Below are positions 15,808 through 25,349 of a DNA stretch of 64,000 bases, one piece after another (within the stretch, counting starts at the first letter, position 1; each line of letters starts with the position of its first letter). Origin of the DNA: Levilactobacillus enshiensis (GTDB lineage: Bacteria > Bacillota > Bacilli > Lactobacillales > Lactobacillaceae); contig NZ_SULH01000008.1 of the NCBI RefSeq assembly GCF_007115095.1, positions 62,001 to 126,000 on the forward strand. The letters are read 5' to 3'. A program made the position numbers and the translations under genes. A model generated the notes under the pieces. It was not told the origin of the DNA. It saw only the letters and a list, made by a program, of their open reading frames with translations, and did no database searches.

Positions 15808-16113
15808 GTGTAAAACTCCTTTCTGTTTTAACTTAGCCCCAGTGTAAACTCTTAATAAGACAAAGCCATTACAAAAATGTTTATTTCTTATGAATACTAT
15901 AATAATTAGGCAGTTTCAAAATTTTATGCGTCGTTGCTATTTGGCATCTATTGTCGGTTTAATTGTTCCTTCGATTCTCTATTCGACCTACGAAATCACC
16001 GTTTGTTAGTTTCAAATTCAGTGATTTGGCTGAGAGTCACTAAGATAGTTGCAAGCTTATTCTGTAATCGGTTACACTAATCTTAGTATAATCCTAAAGA
16101 AGGTCAGATACAC
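15808..16113. other. Intergenic region between divergent small genes
   Basis: This 306-base AT-rich stretch separates the TIR-like gene from the divergent 127-aa gene. TATAAT at 16087-16092 is a likely -10 for the latter. A 39-codon plus-strand frame (15890-16009) lacks a ribosome site and is not called. Nothing else stands out. Confidence 0.5.
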
Positions 16114-16497
16114 ATGGATTTTATTGATCTCACCCCAATTGCATTGCGGCATACCCCCCTAGGCACTCGCCAGCAGACACCCAAGCGCCATGACTGGCAG
16201 CTTGACTGGGAGACATTAGCCGCCCTTATCCACGACAATCAAGACGTCATTGCAGTCGTTCAAGCTGGCTTAGCTGAAGACTGGTTAAACACGCAAGGTA
16301 CCATTTGGGACGACCAACGAGGATACTATCGTTATCCCAATGACAATCGTGAGCCCGATGACACCGTCTTTTGGGCGGCTTCAACTTGGGCAACGCCAGC
16401 CATACTGGTCATCTTTCACAACGAGTTGGCTAAATCATTTGCCTGTTACAAGAATGGCCGGGACCCTGATTTTCACTACCTCGGTCGTCGCCCCTAA
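16114..16497 (+). CDS. Uncharacterised 127-aa protein
   Basis: I do not recognise this protein. It has no signal peptide or membrane helix. The N-terminal half contains the segment ETLAALIHDNQDVIAVVQAG; the second half is rich in Trp, Tyr, Asp and Arg (WDDQRGYYRYPNDN, DTVFWAASTW) and ends FHYLGRRP. A TATAAT box and an AGAAGG site lie upstream. It stands alone. The length and soluble composition suggest a small cytosolic protein of lactobacilli; no function is assigned. Confidence 0.65.
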   Translation: MDFIDLTPIALRHTPLGTRQQTPKRHDWQLDWETLAALIHDNQDVIAVVQAGLAEDWLNTQGTIWDDQRGYYRYPNDNREPDDTVFWAASTWATPAILVIFHNELAKSFACYKNGRDPDFHYLGRRP

Positions 16498-16546
16498 CTC
16501 TTTGCTAAGATCAACTTATTTTTTATCGTGAAGGAAGGTCGTTACT

Positions 16547-16630
16547 TTGCGCATCATTTTGCTGGTCATCATTACGGTCGCCCTAGTTATTGCACTCTAC
16601 AGCTATTATCTCTCACGTAAGAATCAATAA
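16547..16630 (+). CDS. 27-aa single-span membrane microprotein
   Basis: From a TTG with AAGGAAGG eight bases upstream the frame gives MRIILLVIITVALVIALYSY plus YLSRKNQ: one hydrophobic helix and a short positively charged tail. A strong terminator follows 12 bases after the stop. It may be expressed with the upstream 127-aa gene. Very short frames can be chance, but start signal, helix and terminator agree. Confidence 0.45.
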   Translation: MRIILLVIITVALVIALYSYYLSRKNQ

Positions 16631-16641
16631 TGGCTCACCTG

Positions 16642-16673
16642 GCCGACAGCTCAGCAAGTTGTCGGCTTTTTTA
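16642..16673 (+). terminator. Rho-independent terminator
   Basis: GCCGACA at 16642-16648 and TTGTCGGC ending at 16666 form a perfect stem with six following Ts. It ends the 127-aa/microprotein transcript. Confidence 0.85.
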
Positions 16674-16722
16674 GTCATAGGCATATTCATTGCACATCCG
16701 TCTAAGTTCAGGCATAATTCAG

Positions 16723-16753
16723 TTATTAACTAATCAATATAATTAGTTAATAA
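16723..16753. promoter_or_regulatory. 12-bp perfect inverted repeat, candidate operator
   Basis: TTATTAACTAAT and ATTAGTTAATAA are exact inverse copies with seven bases between them. The half-site TTAACTAA resembles MarR-family operators. It lies just before a short putative transcript ending at the 16990-17019 terminator. Confidence 0.55.
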
Positions 16754-17019
16754 TTATGGAGATGTTGCCATGAACATGACTAATGTCACCGGTACCGCTC
16801 TCTTTTTTCAGATTCACACTGTCCGTCCCTGACGACCCCGTTCGCTGGGGCCGCCCGCCACCACTACGGATTATTCTATTGTCGGTCGACCATCCTCGGT
16901 GAGGGCCCTCATCCTCACCGCCTCGACCACATGCATCTCATTTAACTTGATTTATCCCCCCCGAAACCAGCTACAGCTTAATTGTCGGAAACAGAGTGAT
17001 CCCGGTCACTCTGTTTTTT
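16754..17019 (+). other. Possible leader RNA or frameshifted small gene
   Basis: After the palindrome, a GGAGATG site leads to an ATG at 16770 and a 20-codon frame (MNMTNVTGTALFFQIHTVRP, then TGA). The run CTTTTTTC is inside it; other frames stay open much longer, one up to a His-rich end (HPHRLDHMHLI). A strong terminator closes the unit. It could be a decayed or recoded small gene, or a leader RNA. No known RNA family is recognised. Confidence 0.35.
16990..17019 (+). terminator. Strong terminator before the MFS gene
   Basis: ACAGAGTGA at 16991-16999 and TCACTCTGT at 17006-17014 pair perfectly around a six-base loop, followed by Ts. Confidence 0.9.
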
Positions 17020-17032
17020 CGTGGACTGCTCT

Positions 17033-17061
17033 TTTCAAAGCCAGCCTAACCAGCTTATAAT
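17033..17061 (+). promoter_or_regulatory. Promoter of the MFS transporter gene
   Basis: TTTCAA at 17033-17038 and TATAAT at 17056-17061 have 17-base spacing. The start codon is 32 bases further on. Confidence 0.5.
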
Positions 17062-17092
17062 GGAGTATTGACTTTTTTAGGAGGACTTTCTT

Positions 17093-18280
17093 TTGAATGA
17101 TACACAGCCTCATCGTCAGTGGTTTCTCTTTAGTATGATGATGATTGCCGCAAACTTGCGGTTGCCCATCACCATCATCCCCCCACTACTGACCCACATT
17201 GAAAAGACGTTTGCGCTACCTAGCTCTATGGCCGGCCTGCTCACGTCGATTCCACTCATCACCTTTGCCGTCTTCTCACCAATCATCGTCCGGCTAGCCC
17301 AACGTTGGGGAAACGAATTAACGGTGTTTCTGCTCTTCTTCCTCCTAATTATTGGGAGTTACCTACGAATTATCCCCACCGTCCCCGCCTTATTCGTTGG
17401 GACCTTTCTCATCGGCATTGGGATTGACAGTGGAAACGTTCTCGTGCCCGCACTTATCAAGGACCACATGGCAACCAATCTACGGCTCGGTACCAGTCTA
17501 TACACGCTATCCATGTTACTCATTGGTGCGATTGGAACCGCCTTGTCCGGACTCCTGATCTCGCACATCAGTCTCGGCGCCACCATGAGCATTCTTTCCG
17601 TTTTGAGTGTTCTGGCTCTGCTGACGTGGCTTCCCAATTTAAAGGCCAAACGGCAAGCTGGTTTAACTGCCGCACAAAAGGCGCAGGTTCCCCACTACCA
17701 GAGTGTTTGGCATCAACCCCTAGGCTGGCTGATCACCCTTTTCTTTGGCCTACAATCACTCGTGTATTATGCCATCATTACTTGGCTACCTAGCATTTTA
17801 GCGACTCACGGTGTCTCAACGCTAAGCGCTAGTAACCTACTCACCTTACTCCAACTTAGCGGACTGCCACTATCCTTTATGGTGCCCTACCTCTTCAGTA
17901 AAAAACATGGTGTCAGCATTCTCTTAGCCATCATGACCCTCGGTTACGTTATTGCCCCACTGACCTTTATCCTGCCCACACACTCATTAGTCTTTCTAAC
18001 CATCATGTGTCTCATTACCGGGCTGGGATCCGGGGTCGCCTTCAATCTCGCCATCCTCTTCTTCACGGAAAAGACGACGAACCCGTACCAAACTGCCGCT
18101 ATTTCCGGCATGGCCCAATCAGCCGGCTACCTGCTAGCTGCGGTGGGGCCCATCCTCTTCGGCTATCTCCAACAATTTACCCACTCCTGGACGCCAGTCA
18201 TTTGGCTACTCGCTTTGTTTGCGGTCGCCCTGACCCTCTCTGGCCTAATAATTCAACGACGTGGACTAATTGCAGAATAG
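17093..18280 (+). CDS. MFS transporter, CynX/NimT-like
   Basis: The 395-aa product has about twelve hydrophobic segments of a major facilitator carrier in the membrane. Near the start, ANLRLPITIIPPLL followed by SSMAGLLTSIPLITFAVFSP resembles the CynX/NimT/YycB group, whose members move cyanate, nitroimidazoles or other small anions. A central cytoplasmic loop (NLKAKRQAGLTAAQKAQV) splits two six-helix halves. The start is TTG with AGGAGGA eight bases before it. It is a single-gene transcript bounded by a terminator on each side. Substrate cannot be told from sequence. Confidence 0.85.
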   Translation: MNDTQPHRQWFLFSMMMIAANLRLPITIIPPLLTHIEKTFALPSSMAGLLTSIPLITFAVFSPIIVRLAQRWGNELTVFLLFFLLIIGSYLRIIPTVPALFVGTFLIGIGIDSGNVLVPALIKDHMATNLRLGTSLYTLSMLLIGAIGTALSGLLISHISLGATMSILSVLSVLALLTWLPNLKAKRQAGLTAAQKAQVPHYQSVWHQPLGWLITLFFGLQSLVYYAIITWLPSILATHGVSTLSASNLLTLLQLSGLPLSFMVPYLFSKKHGVSILLAIMTLGYVIAPLTFILPTHSLVFLTIMCLITGLGSGVAFNLAILFFTEKTTNPYQTAAISGMAQSAGYLLAAVGPILFGYLQQFTHSWTPVIWLLALFAVALTLSGLIIQRRGLIAE

Positions 18281-18349
18281 CCAATTTCCCGGCAAAATCA
18301 GCCATCAAAACGATAATTTTTAATATTTTCCCTAACCACACCACTCAAA

Positions 18350-18404
18350 AAGCGACTGTCTCCCATCCGTTTACCGGAACAAAGAGAACAGTCGCTTATT
18401 TTTT
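18350..18404. terminator. Bidirectional terminator between MFS gene and apt
   Basis: AAGCGACTGT and ACAGTCGCTT are exact inverse arms with A/T runs outside each, fitting the convergent genes on both sides. The apt stop codon lies at its edge. Confidence 0.8.
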
Positions 18405-18922
18405 TAGTATTTCATCAAACTAAAGATGTCGTAACCCTTCAGCTTGTCGCGGCCGTGTAAGTCGCTCAATTCAATCAGAAAGGCTGTTCCGACAACGATA
18501 CCGCCCAAGTCTTCGACCAACTGAATCGTAGCACCAATGGTCCCACCAGTTGCCAGTAAGTCATCAGTGACCAAGACTTTTTGGCCTGGTTTGATGGCAT
18601 CCTTGTGCATGTACAGCGCGGACGTGCCGTACTCTAAGTCGTAGGTCGCCTTGACCGTTTCGCGAGGGAGCTTTCCCTGCTTCCGGGCTGGGGCGAACCC
18701 AATTCCCATGTCATAAGCAACTGGGCAGCCAACGATGAAGCCCCGTGCTTCTGGTCCCACAACCATTTCAACACCCATGCCCTTAGCATACTTGACGATT
18801 TCGTCGGTAGCAGCATGAAAGGCTTGGCCGTCAGCCATCAATGGGGAAATGTCTCTGAACATGATGCCCTTTTCGGGATAGTCAGGAACGCTTGCAATGT
18901 ATTTCGTAAAATCAGTTGCCAT
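18404..18922 (-). CDS. apt: Adenine phosphoribosyltransferase
   Basis: The enzyme joins adenine to PRPP to make AMP in purine salvage. The 172-aa product has the family's length, the adenine/flexible-loop strand [20 protein letters not shown], and the PRPP-binding loop [14 protein letters not shown]. It is encoded 22 bases after recJ on the same strand, an arrangement common in Firmicutes. ATG start with AGGAGC upstream. Confidence 0.95.
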   Translation of the reverse strand: MATDFTKYIASVPDYPEKGIMFRDISPLMADGQAFHAATDEIVKYAKGMGVEMVVGPEARGFIVGCPVAYDMGIGFAPARKQGKLPRETVKATYDLEYGTSALYMHKDAIKPGQKVLVTDDLLATGGTIGATIQLVEDLGGIVVGTAFLIELSDLHGRDKLKGYDIFSLMKY

Positions 18923-18944
18923 AAGTTTAAGTAGCTCCTTTATA

Positions 18945-21269
18945 TTAGTTCAATGGGGCATGCAGACGCTGGATCAACTCTGCAGACGAGCAGAATAAGA
19001 GTTCCTGTTCCGTCCGCATCTGCTGTTGTCGTAATTGGTAACTCGGTGCTGCAGAAAGCTCCTTATGCGCCGGGTTCGCCACACCGTTCATCATCCCATG
19101 CGCGATGGTAATAAAACCACACTCGAAGAAGACCTGGATCATGAAGACTAATTGCGTCCGTGGAATTTGCAAAAAGGTTGCGAGTTGCGTCAGCTGGTGT
19201 CCCACATCGACTTGTTGATGTGTAGCAACGAACTTAAACAGTTTAGCATATTGCGCGCGAGTTGGCATCCCTAATTGCGAAAGACTTTCTTTCTTATAGA
19301 GATAAGCCGTTACTTTTTGCGGTTGCAACTGCTGTAAAACGGCGGTCAAATCGCCGGTCGTATCCGGGCAATCCACGATAAACAGTGGCGTCTCGGTGTC
19401 CAACGGTGCTAAGGCTGACCCATCGTAAACGACCGTCTTTGCCGTTACCGGTAGTTGCCGAACTAACTGCTGATAGATTTTTTGATGGAAAAAGACGTAC
19501 GTTCCGGGTTGCTTGAACATCGCTTGATGCAGTTGCATCGTTCTGGCATCCGTGACGGGCTCTTCCGTCAGCCGTAGGTCCTTGACCATCAGCTGTAACG
19601 AATGCCGTCCCTGCCAAACATTATCTTCAATGGCACCCAATATGGCCGCTTGTTCTGGCGCTGCCATCAATTGCGGCGCAAACTTGCCGGCGCCAAACTG
19701 AATGGCGTTTAAACTGGCACCATCCTCTTGCAACTGGAATTTCAAGTGACTGTGATCCTGACCGATGGTTTTCACCTGAGCCAACGTGGCAGTTTCAAAA
19801 GCAAACAGCGGTTGCACGTTATCCGTCCCAAACGGTGCCAACTTAGCCAATTCCTGATAAAGCTTCGGCGTGACCGCCCCCACCTTAAGTGAAGCTGCCA
19901 CTGGCAACTCACTGGGACCACTCTCCGTCAATTTCTGGGCGGCTGCTTCCTGATCCAGAGCCGTTGCTAAGGCCTCTAATTGGTCCGCTGGCGCCGTTAG
20001 CCCCACAGCCATGTGATGGCCGCCAAAAGCCGTCATCAGGTCTCTGTGGCCATCTAAAGCCGTAAAGAGGTTAAACGCATCCACACTTCGACCGGACCCC
20101 TTGGCTCGACCATCTGCATTCACATTCAAGACCAAGGTTGGCTTTCCAGTTGCTTCCACGAGCTTGCTGGCTACGATTCCCAACACGCCTTCGTGCCAAT
20201 TCTGACCACTAATAATCAAGGTCGGCCGATTCTTATGCTGGTCATCCGTTGCCTGAGCCAACGCGGCCGTACTGATCTGTTGCACCAGCTCTTGACGTTG
20301 GCGATTCTTTTGCTCCGTCTGTTGGGCCAGCTCAGACGCCCGACTGTCATCCACGGTCGTCAGCAACTCAACGGCCGGACTCGCATCATCTAGTCGACCC
20401 AGTGCATTTAACCGTGGCGCAATTCCAAACCCAATCGACTGTTCGGTAAGTTCCTCCGGTTTGATGCCAGCGCCCGCCATCAGCGAACGTAACCCTGGCC
20501 GTTCGTCTTGCTTCAACAGTTGCAAGCCAAAGTAGACCAATACCCGATTCTCATCGACCAGCGGTACCAGATCGGCAACCGTTCCAATGGCGGCAAGATC
20601 CAAAACATCTTGGGGAATTTCCTCACGTAAAGCCTGGGCAACTTTAAATGCCACTCCTGCGCCCGACAAGCCCCCAAAGGGATATTCGGCTCCTGGATAT
20701 CGGGGATGGATAATGGCGTACGCAGCGGGCAATTCTTGCGGTAATTCGTGGTGATCCGTAACGACGACGTCCACGCCCGCTTCATTCGCAGCGGCAATGG
20801 CCGCATTTCCCGACACCCCATTGTCTACGGTCACAAATAGTTGGGTACCAGCCGCAATCAACTTCTGAAAAGCAGCCACGTTTGGCCCGTACCCGTCACT
20901 AAACCGATTCGGGATGTAGTAATTGACCTTAGCCCCCATCTCATTCAGCGTTTCATATAAAATGGACGTGCTGGTCACACCATCAGCATCATAGTCGCCA
21001 TAGATTGTTATCTGCTGGTCAGCCCCGATGGCTTCCTCGATTCGTGCCACCCCCTTGGCCATATCATGTAACAGACTGGGGTCGTGTAACTGTTCGGGCC
21101 CGGGATTCAAGAAGGCCGTCACATCTGCTTCCGTCCGAATGCCCCGATTCCACAAGATTTGCGCCACAATCGGAGAAATTCCGACCGCCTGGGCCACCTG
21201 TTGGGCATCCGCTGACGGCTGGTCAACGTTTTTAATGTTCCATTGATATTGTGCAGCAATCACCAGCAA
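18945..21269 (-). CDS. recJ: Single-stranded-DNA-specific exonuclease RecJ
   Basis: RecJ digests 5' single strands in recombination and mismatch repair. The DHH phosphoesterase core is clear: [18 protein letters not shown] (metal Asp residues), [13 protein letters not shown], then the DHHA1 part with [14 protein letters not shown] and [14 protein letters not shown]-terminal extension of about 200 residues is typical of Lactobacillales. Start is uncertain: TTG at 21269 or GTG at 21263 follow GAGAGGA, while a GTG at 21314 has no site. It lies between lapA and apt on one strand, probably one operon. Confidence 0.92.
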   Translation of the reverse strand: MLVIAAQYQWNIKNVDQPSADAQQVAQAVGISPIVAQILWNRGIRTEADVTAFLNPGPEQLHDPSLLHDMAKGVARIEEAIGADQQITIYGDYDADGVTSTSILYETLNEMGAKVNYYIPNRFSDGYGPNVAAFQKLIAAGTQLFVTVDNGVSGNAAIAAANEAGVDVVVTDHHELPQELPAAYAIIHPRYPGAEYPFGGLSGAGVAFKVAQALREEIPQDVLDLAAIGTVADLVPLVDENRVLVYFGLQLLKQDERPGLRSLMAGAGIKPEELTEQSIGFGIAPRLNALGRLDDASPAVELLTTVDDSRASELAQQTEQKNRQRQELVQQISTAALAQATDDQHKNRPTLIISGQNWHEGVLGIVASKLVEATGKPTLVLNVNADGRAKGSGRSVDAFNLFTALDGHRDLMTAFGGHHMAVGLTAPADQLEALATALDQEAAAQKLTESGPSELPVAASLKVGAVTPKLYQELAKLAPFGTDNVQPLFAFETATLAQVKTIGQDHSHLKFQLQEDGASLNAIQFGAGKFAPQLMAAPEQAAILGAIEDNVWQGRHSLQLMVKDLRLTEEPVTDARTMQLHQAMFKQPGTYVFFHQKIYQQLVRQLPVTAKTVVYDGSALAPLDTETPLFIVDCPDTTGDLTAVLQQLQPQKVTAYLYKKESLSQLGMPTRAQYAKLFKFVATHQQVDVGHQLTQLATFLQIPRTQLVFMIQVFFECGFITIAHGMMNGVANPAHKELSAAPSYQLRQQQMRTEQELLFCSSAELIQRLHAPLN

Positions 21270-21330
21270 ACCATCCTCTCTAAAATGATTGAAGAGCGGT
21301 ACGTCACGCGCCACTCTTCTAGTTCTACTT

Positions 21331-21720
21331 CTATTTAGCTGTTAACTTACTTTGGAGCTCAGTGACCTGTGCTTCCAGTTCTTGAATCCGTTTTGCCTGC
21401 TGACCGACTTCTTGTTTCGTATTCGAATTCTGTAGTCGTTTCGTTAACCGCTCGATTTCTGCATTGCGTTTCCGCAATTGCTCATCGCTGGTTTTTTCCA
21501 ATTCCTTATAGGCCTGATTGTGCCGAAAGGTCGTGATCGTTGAAAATAAGATCATGAGCACGGCCCCAATTAAGATGGAGACCAGTAACAGTAAGATCAA
21601 CGGCCAGCGGACCGTCGTAAAGCCAAACGAAACTGGCACGCTTTCCACGTTTAGGATGGCAAAGACTGCCACCACGATGACTAATAACAGGGTAACCACA
21701 ATACGCCATTGATTTTTCAT
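21331..21720 (-). CDS. LapA-domain membrane protein
   Basis: The 129-aa product has two transmembrane helices (about residues 6-25 and 38-62) joined by NVESVPVSFGFTTVRWP, the signature of LapA/DUF1049 proteins, then a cytosolic coiled coil (ELEKTSDEQLRKRNAEIERL and more). In E. coli LapA relatives act in lipopolysaccharide control; in Gram-positives the role is unclear. The ATG at 21720 overlaps the rnz stop. It is part of the rnz-lapA-recJ-apt gene row. Confidence 0.85.
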   Translation of the reverse strand: MKNQWRIVVTLLLVIVVAVFAILNVESVPVSFGFTTVRWPLILLLLVSILIGAVLMILFSTITTFRHNQAYKELEKTSDEQLRKRNAEIERLTKRLQNSNTKQEVGQQAKRIQELEAQVTELQSKLTAK

Positions 21721-21721
21721 G

Positions 21722-22672
21722 CTACTTCGCATCCTCTGGAATCATTTTTTGAAACGGAATCGTGACGAGATCAAAGTCCTTCACCACGCGGGTATTCTTG
21801 AAGACCTCACGTGCTTGTTGCTGCAGTTCAACAGCCATCTTACCCGTATACCGTGCTGAAATATGGTTCAGCAACAGCATCTTAACGTGTGTGCGCTTTG
21901 CCAGTTCGGCTGCCTGAATGTTAGTGGAGTGATAGTACGACCGGGCTAACTTACTTTCACCCTTCGCAAACGTACTTTCGTGAACCAAGACATCGGCGTC
22001 TTGCGTCAACCGCGACGCATTTGGCGTCTGCCGGGTATCACCTAAGATAGCAACCACGCGGCCTTTTTGTGCAGGGCCCAAGAAGTCCTGACCATTAATG
22101 ACCCGGCCATCCGGTAAGGTCACGGTCTGACCAGCCTTCAGCTGACCATAGACTGGGCCGGATGGAATCTGGGCGGCCCGTAACTTTTCAACCTGCAATT
22201 CGCCGGGGTGATCCTTCTCCACGATACGATAGCCAAAACACGTGATGCGGTGATCCAGATGCTGGGCGTAGACCCGAAACTTAGGGTCCTCAAAGATCAA
22301 CCCATCGTTTGTCAGTTCTTGGTAATGAATCTTGTAGGACAACTTAGTTTCGGAGACGCGTAAACTCACTTCAACGAAATCCCGAATTCCCTTAGGTCCA
22401 TAAATGGTCAGTGGCGCGTTGCCCCCTTGAAATGACCGACTGCTCAATAACCCAGGTAAGCCAAAAATATGGTCACCGTGCAAGTGTGTAATGAAGATTT
22501 TGTCGATCTTACGGGGCTTCAAAGTTGTCCGCAAGATTTGATGCTGCGTGGCCTCACCAACATCGAATAACCAAACCGAGTTACGTTCATCTAGCAAGCG
22601 TAACGCAGTACTGGTCACATTTCGAAACTTTCCTGGTGAACCGGCGCCCGTTCCTAAAAATTCAATTTCCAT
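21722..22672 (-). CDS. rnz: Ribonuclease Z
   Basis: RNase Z cuts the 3' trailer from tRNA precursors that lack an encoded CCA, such as the tRNA-Ser in this window. The 316-aa product starts [19 protein letters not shown], carries the zinc motif [15 protein letters not shown], and has further ligands at ILGDTRQT and LNHISARY. Length and exosite features fit the short bacterial form. First gene of the row that continues to lapA, recJ and apt. Confidence 0.95.
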   Translation of the reverse strand: MEIEFLGTGAGSPGKFRNVTSTALRLLDERNSVWLFDVGEATQHQILRTTLKPRKIDKIFITHLHGDHIFGLPGLLSSRSFQGGNAPLTIYGPKGIRDFVEVSLRVSETKLSYKIHYQELTNDGLIFEDPKFRVYAQHLDHRITCFGYRIVEKDHPGELQVEKLRAAQIPSGPVYGQLKAGQTVTLPDGRVINGQDFLGPAQKGRVVAILGDTRQTPNASRLTQDADVLVHESTFAKGESKLARSYYHSTNIQAAELAKRTHVKMLLLNHISARYTGKMAVELQQQAREVFKNTRVVKDFDLVTIPFQKMIPEDAK

Positions 22673-22797
22673 ATTTTTTCGTTCCTATTCTATAATTAGA
22701 GTCCGTCCACTATTTTAGGGGATTTTCGTGCAAACCGCAACTAGCATCTTCGCCAACCCCCGTGTGAATATCATTAGGGTTCCGCGACAAAGTTCGG

Positions 22798-22803
22798 TAT
22801 AAT
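22798..22803 (+). promoter_or_regulatory. -10 box for the 93-aa gene and lipoprotein
   Basis: TATAAT lies 25 bases before the ATG at 22828. The -35 region is weak. rnz starts divergently from the same 155-base gap. Confidence 0.45.
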
Positions 22804-22827
22804 CGAGGTGACGAGGGAGGCTTCAAC

Positions 22828-23109
22828 ATGCGACTTATTGATTTTAACCTTTCGACGATTGATCTACATCCCGCACTAAAACTCTACTGGGAGAGCACCA
22901 CGACCATCCCCATTACGGATCTGCAGGTCGTGGCTAGCACCAACCAATTACGCTTACTGTCAGGTACTGGGCCGGCGCTCACGTTGGATCAATTTCGCAC
23001 GCGCTGCCAGCAGGTAGATCCTCAAACTAATCTGTTTATGGCTACTGACCCCGAACCCTTACGGTTATATGGTTACCGACTAGTTCCTCACAAAATTTTA
23101 CTCGGTTAA
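22828..23109 (+). CDS. Uncharacterised 93-aa protein
   Basis: I do not recognise a family. The protein is soluble, begins MRLIDFNLSTIDLHPALKLYWE and contains LDQFRTRCQQVDPQTNLFM, suggesting one compact alpha/beta domain. GAGGGAGG lies before the ATG and TATAAT at 22798. The lipoprotein gene follows 14 bases after its stop, so the two form an operon. No function is assigned. Confidence 0.65.
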   Translation: MRLIDFNLSTIDLHPALKLYWESTTTIPITDLQVVASTNQLRLLSGTGPALTLDQFRTRCQQVDPQTNLFMATDPEPLRLYGYRLVPHKILLG

Positions 23110-23123
23110 AAGGAGTGTTTTTC

Positions 23124-23870
23124 ATGCGATTATTTAAAATTTCATTAGTCCTAGGATTAAGTTTACTCGCCTTCGGCCTCACTGGCTGTCAATCCGGTGC
23201 ACAGAAGAGTACGGCTAGTTTTAAGGATAGTAGTAGTCAGTCCAGCCACTACCAAGCAGCCGACCCAGATGCTGCGGTTACGGCCGCCTCTTCCTCCAAG
23301 GAAGCCCAGACGTATCACCCAGATACCGCGCAGACCAAAAGTGCCAGTTACGTCAAATCCGGCAATCTGACCCGTAGCGGCCAATACACCTATGACAAAG
23401 TCGGCACTAAGCTCACCTTAAACCAAGTCACCCATCCGCAGACCACTATTCGCAGTGGCCAACTAACCTATAAGGTCACTACGGTGCGCGTGATTAAAAA
23501 TACGGCCGAAACCGCCGCCGCTAAACGCATGGCAGCACAGGCACTAAACTTAGCCCAGCTCGACAGCCCTTATTACACAATTCAAGTTAAGTTTACCATT
23601 TATAACCGTGGAAAACAGAGTTTAACCACCGACGGTATCAAAGCCATCCGTTTATCAGCCAGTCAGCAGCTGAACGCCTCTAACCAGTTGAGTGATGCCA
23701 GCGCCGGGAAGACGATCCCCGCTAAGGGCAAGTTGGCCACCTTCGCTACCGGCCTAGCCAGTGAAAAGACCAAGCCTAGCTTCAGCAGCGTTAAGATTGC
23801 GTTTGCCGGTGCTTACGCTAAGCAGAAGCAAGTCGTAAAGCCTACTGGGTGGCTCAATTTGGATCTCTAG
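23124..23870 (+). CDS. Lipoprotein with DUF4352-like domain
   Basis: The 248-aa product has a lipoprotein signal with lipobox GLTGC (Cys23 region), then a Ser/Ala-rich linker and a C-terminal beta-sandwich. The strand YYTIQVKFTIYNRGKQSL resembles DUF4352/telokin-like domains of surface lipoproteins. ATG at 23124 has AAGGAG; an upstream in-frame TTG is unlikely. It is the second gene after the 93-aa frame and ends at a bidirectional terminator shared with obgE. Role unknown. Confidence 0.75.
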   Translation: MRLFKISLVLGLSLLAFGLTGCQSGAQKSTASFKDSSSQSSHYQAADPDAAVTAASSSKEAQTYHPDTAQTKSASYVKSGNLTRSGQYTYDKVGTKLTLNQVTHPQTTIRSGQLTYKVTTVRVIKNTAETAAAKRMAAQALNLAQLDSPYYTIQVKFTIYNRGKQSLTTDGIKAIRLSASQQLNASNQLSDASAGKTIPAKGKLATFATGLASEKTKPSFSSVKIAFAGAYAKQKQVVKPTGWLNLDL

Positions 23871-23910
23871 GGATTGCCCAAATACAACCATCATGATTCC
23901 GTAGGCGTAT

Positions 23911-23953
23911 AAAAAGACGTTTCCAAGTTTACCAACTGGAAACGTCTTTTTTA
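23911..23953. terminator. Bidirectional terminator between lipoprotein gene and obgE
   Basis: AAAAGACGTTTCCA and TGGAAACGTCTTTT form a long perfect stem with A and T runs outside, serving both converging genes. Confidence 0.9.
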
Positions 23954-23970
23954 ATACCCTAAACGGCACA

Positions 23971-25266
23971 TTAAGCCATGTACTCGAAGGTGAAATCATC
24001 GATTTGAACCAGGTCACCGTTCTTGGCGCCATGGTCCCGTAGGCTATTGTCAATGCCCATGCCACGCATCTGGCGTGTGAACCGTAGTAGACTTTCATCG
24101 TGGTTGATGTCAGTCATCTTAAACAGCTTCAAGAGCTTTTCACCACCCAAGACCCAAGTACCATTCGCATCCTGCGTAATGGTAAATTCAGGTTCTGGCG
24201 TAAAGTCATACTCAGCCTTCGTTGCCACCTCTGGTTGCTTGACTGGGAACTGTGGCGTTTCAGCCAACATGTCAGCTGTCCGTTGCAGTAAGGGCGTCAA
24301 GCCTTCATGTGTCAACGCGGACACCGCATAAATCTCTGGTGCCTGAGCCAATAACTCATCTTGTTTCAAGTCTTCCCTGAATTTAGCTAGGTTATCCGCT
24401 GAATCCGGCATGTCCATCTTGTTTGCCACCACAATTTGGGGCCGTTTGAGAATATCTGGATCGTACGTCATCAATTCTTGATTGATTTTTTCAAAATCTT
24501 CGTACGGATCACGGCCTTCCAGCCCACTCATATCGATCAAATGGAGGATGACCCGGGTCCGTTCAACGTGCCGTAAGAATTGGAAACCCAATCCGACACC
24601 AGTAGCGGCCCCCTCGATCAATCCAGGTAAGTCAGCCATCACAAAGTCACGACCATCTGGTAACCGCACCATCCCTAAGTTAGGGACTAACGTGGTAAAG
24701 TGGTATTCCGCAATTTTTGGCTTGGCACTAGTAACCGTCGCCAGTAACGTTGACTTACCAACAGATGGGAAGCCCACTAGACCAACATCGGCCAACACTT
24801 TTAATTCCAGACGAATTTCAAATTCTTGTCCTGGCTCCCCGTTTTCCGCAATTTCTGGAGCGGGGTTCTTTGGTGATGCAAAGTGAATATTACCACGACC
24901 ACCACGGCCACCATGCGCAATGATGACGGAATCATCGGGTGCTACGAGGTCGCCCATGACTTGTTCTGTCTCGGCATTGATAATCGTCGTTCCTTGGGGC
25001 ACGTGAATAATCGTGTCCTCAGCACCACGGCCGGTCATCTGCTTGATGCCCCCATTGCCACCGTGCTTGGCCTTAAACTTCCGTTGATACCGGAAGTCCA
25101 TCAACGTCCGTAAGCCTTCATCAACGGCAAAAACGATGTTCCCACCGCGGCCACCGTCACCACCAGCTGGGCCACCATTGGGCACGAATTTTTCACGCCG
25201 GAAGGCAACCATTCCGTCACCACCGTTACCGGCCTTAACGCTAATTTTAACTTGATCTACAAACAT
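23971..25266 (-). CDS. obgE: GTPase ObgE/CgtA
   Basis: Obg proteins bind the 50S ribosome and couple GTP state to ribosome assembly and stress. The 431-aa product has the glycine-rich Obg domain ([19 protein letters not shown] onward), the GTPase motifs GFPSVGKST (G1), DLPGLIEGA (G3) and NKMD (G4), and a C-terminal OCT domain ending FEYMA. It appears complete and monocistronic, with the terminator at 23911-23953 downstream. Confidence 0.97.
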   Translation of the reverse strand: MFVDQVKISVKAGNGGDGMVAFRREKFVPNGGPAGGDGGRGGNIVFAVDEGLRTLMDFRYQRKFKAKHGGNGGIKQMTGRGAEDTIIHVPQGTTIINAETEQVMGDLVAPDDSVIIAHGGRGGRGNIHFASPKNPAPEIAENGEPGQEFEIRLELKVLADVGLVGFPSVGKSTLLATVTSAKPKIAEYHFTTLVPNLGMVRLPDGRDFVMADLPGLIEGAATGVGLGFQFLRHVERTRVILHLIDMSGLEGRDPYEDFEKINQELMTYDPDILKRPQIVVANKMDMPDSADNLAKFREDLKQDELLAQAPEIYAVSALTHEGLTPLLQRTADMLAETPQFPVKQPEVATKAEYDFTPEPEFTITQDANGTWVLGGEKLLKLFKMTDINHDESLLRFTRQMRGMGIDNSLRDHGAKNGDLVQIDDFTFEYMA

Positions 25267-25349
25267 ATTTTTATTCCTCGTTTTCTAAACCAGCCTACGC
25301 TGCTTTCTCAATTCGACTCCTGCTAGTATACCGACAAATCGGTGCTACG

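Noticed and set aside
15890-16009. 39-codon open frame in the gap before the 127-aa gene
   Set aside because: No ribosome site and no recognisable pattern; likely chance.
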